A DNA stretch of 64,000 bases. Origin: Tubiluchus corallicola. Its lineage: Eukaryota; Priapulida; Priapulimorpha; Priapulimorphida; Tubiluchidae. This document shows, in pieces, positions 63,442 through 64,000 of the stretch. Numbering within the stretch: the stretch's first letter is position 1; each line of letters begins with the position of its first letter. A model generated the notes under the pieces. The model worked only from the letters and a program-made list of their open reading frames with translations, was not told the DNA's origin and did no database searches. A program made the translations under genes and the position numbers. The stretch is taken from assembly GCA_030141605.1 (NCBI GenBank), contig JAQGDQ010000558.1, positions 62,001 to 126,000 on the forward strand. The letters run 5' to 3'.

Positions 63442-64000
63442 CTAGTGACACATGTAATGACATAGTCATAGAGCAGCCAACGAAAAACAGTGTGTCCCAA
63501 AAAAAATGGTTTGCAGGTAGGAAAATGGCAGACAGCGACGAAAGCTATGAAGAAATTTATATTTTATAGGCTACATTTCACTGTAATCATTGAAAGATGC
63601 GGCTAAAACACTAAAAACATCTACACAAATGATTGATCGTGATATTGAATTACAAAATTTAAAAATCTCCCATCATTACAGACTAATTCATTAACTACAA
63701 CAGAGACTGTAACAAGTCATATAAACACTTTTTAACCTATTTGATTTAAAGAAGAGACTTGTGCAATTAAACAGTCTGTAATTTGCCTCTAGTGTCCGCT
63801 TTTTGCTAAGTTTTCCAGTTTCATGAAAGGAAGACAGGGTGATTTTTCATGTACTACCCCATTTTCAAGTTCGATAAAAAGTATACATTTTAGCACAATT
63901 AATACTGCAAAAGCGTTTCTGATAGTTAAATAATAGATTAAAAACTTAATTAACGACGGGTGAACCCAACTATTGATGACATCACAAACTAACATAATTT
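63442..64000. other. Gene-less stretch
   Basis: No exon of the leftward gene could be recognised here, although its missing 5' half must lie in this direction. Confidence 0.4.

Overview
The window is nuclear DNA of an invertebrate metazoan: AT-rich, with GT-AG introns carrying pyrimidine tracts, animal gene families, LINE, hAT, pogo-like and piggyBac-like debris, and very many minisatellites. I could not fix the phylum from sequence alone.

Left part (1-17 kb). Three compact rightward genes each have an uninterrupted coding region: YIPF5 (6557-7348, Golgi/ER Yip1-family membrane protein), MRPS6 (12333-12719, mitochondrial ribosomal protein bS6m) and NAGK (14248-15285, N-acetylglucosamine kinase). 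Each has a 3' splice-site-like sequence 12-40 nt before its ATG, so either a 5'-UTR intron or spliced-leader trans-splicing is likely. Between them lie decayed LINEs, a pogo-like element, a hAT element and an unclassified repeat. A 39-bp minisatellite follows NAGK.

Centre and right (20-59.5 kb). One large leftward gene fills the rest. I joined 17 exons by eye from 59513 down to a stop at 20377. Frame is kept at every junction and only one donor is weak. The exons encode the helical linker and roughly 12-14 WD repeats of a NACHT-WD40 protein (NWD1/NWD2-like), then a Ser/Thr-rich tail ending in a CaaX-like box (CEVL). The NACHT half must lie to the right of the exons found. NAGK and this gene converge.

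The introns of the large gene are loaded with mobile elements and tandem arrays: 52-bp and 63-bp arrays pressed against both sides of one exon, and 34-, 32-, 42-, 21- and 93-bp arrays plus a telomere-like array elsewhere. They also hold four copies of one hAT family, a nested hAT, two solo LTRs with heat-shock-element-like promoters, a 5S-rRNA-headed SINE with target-site duplication, and LINE 3' ends that share a covarying hairpin. The most interesting points are the LTR heat-shock motifs, the covarying LINE hairpin, a chimeric exon fusing the start of one WD exon to the end of another, an RFX X-box-like array in an intron, and the array units that repeat a splice-acceptor-like motif beside a real exon.
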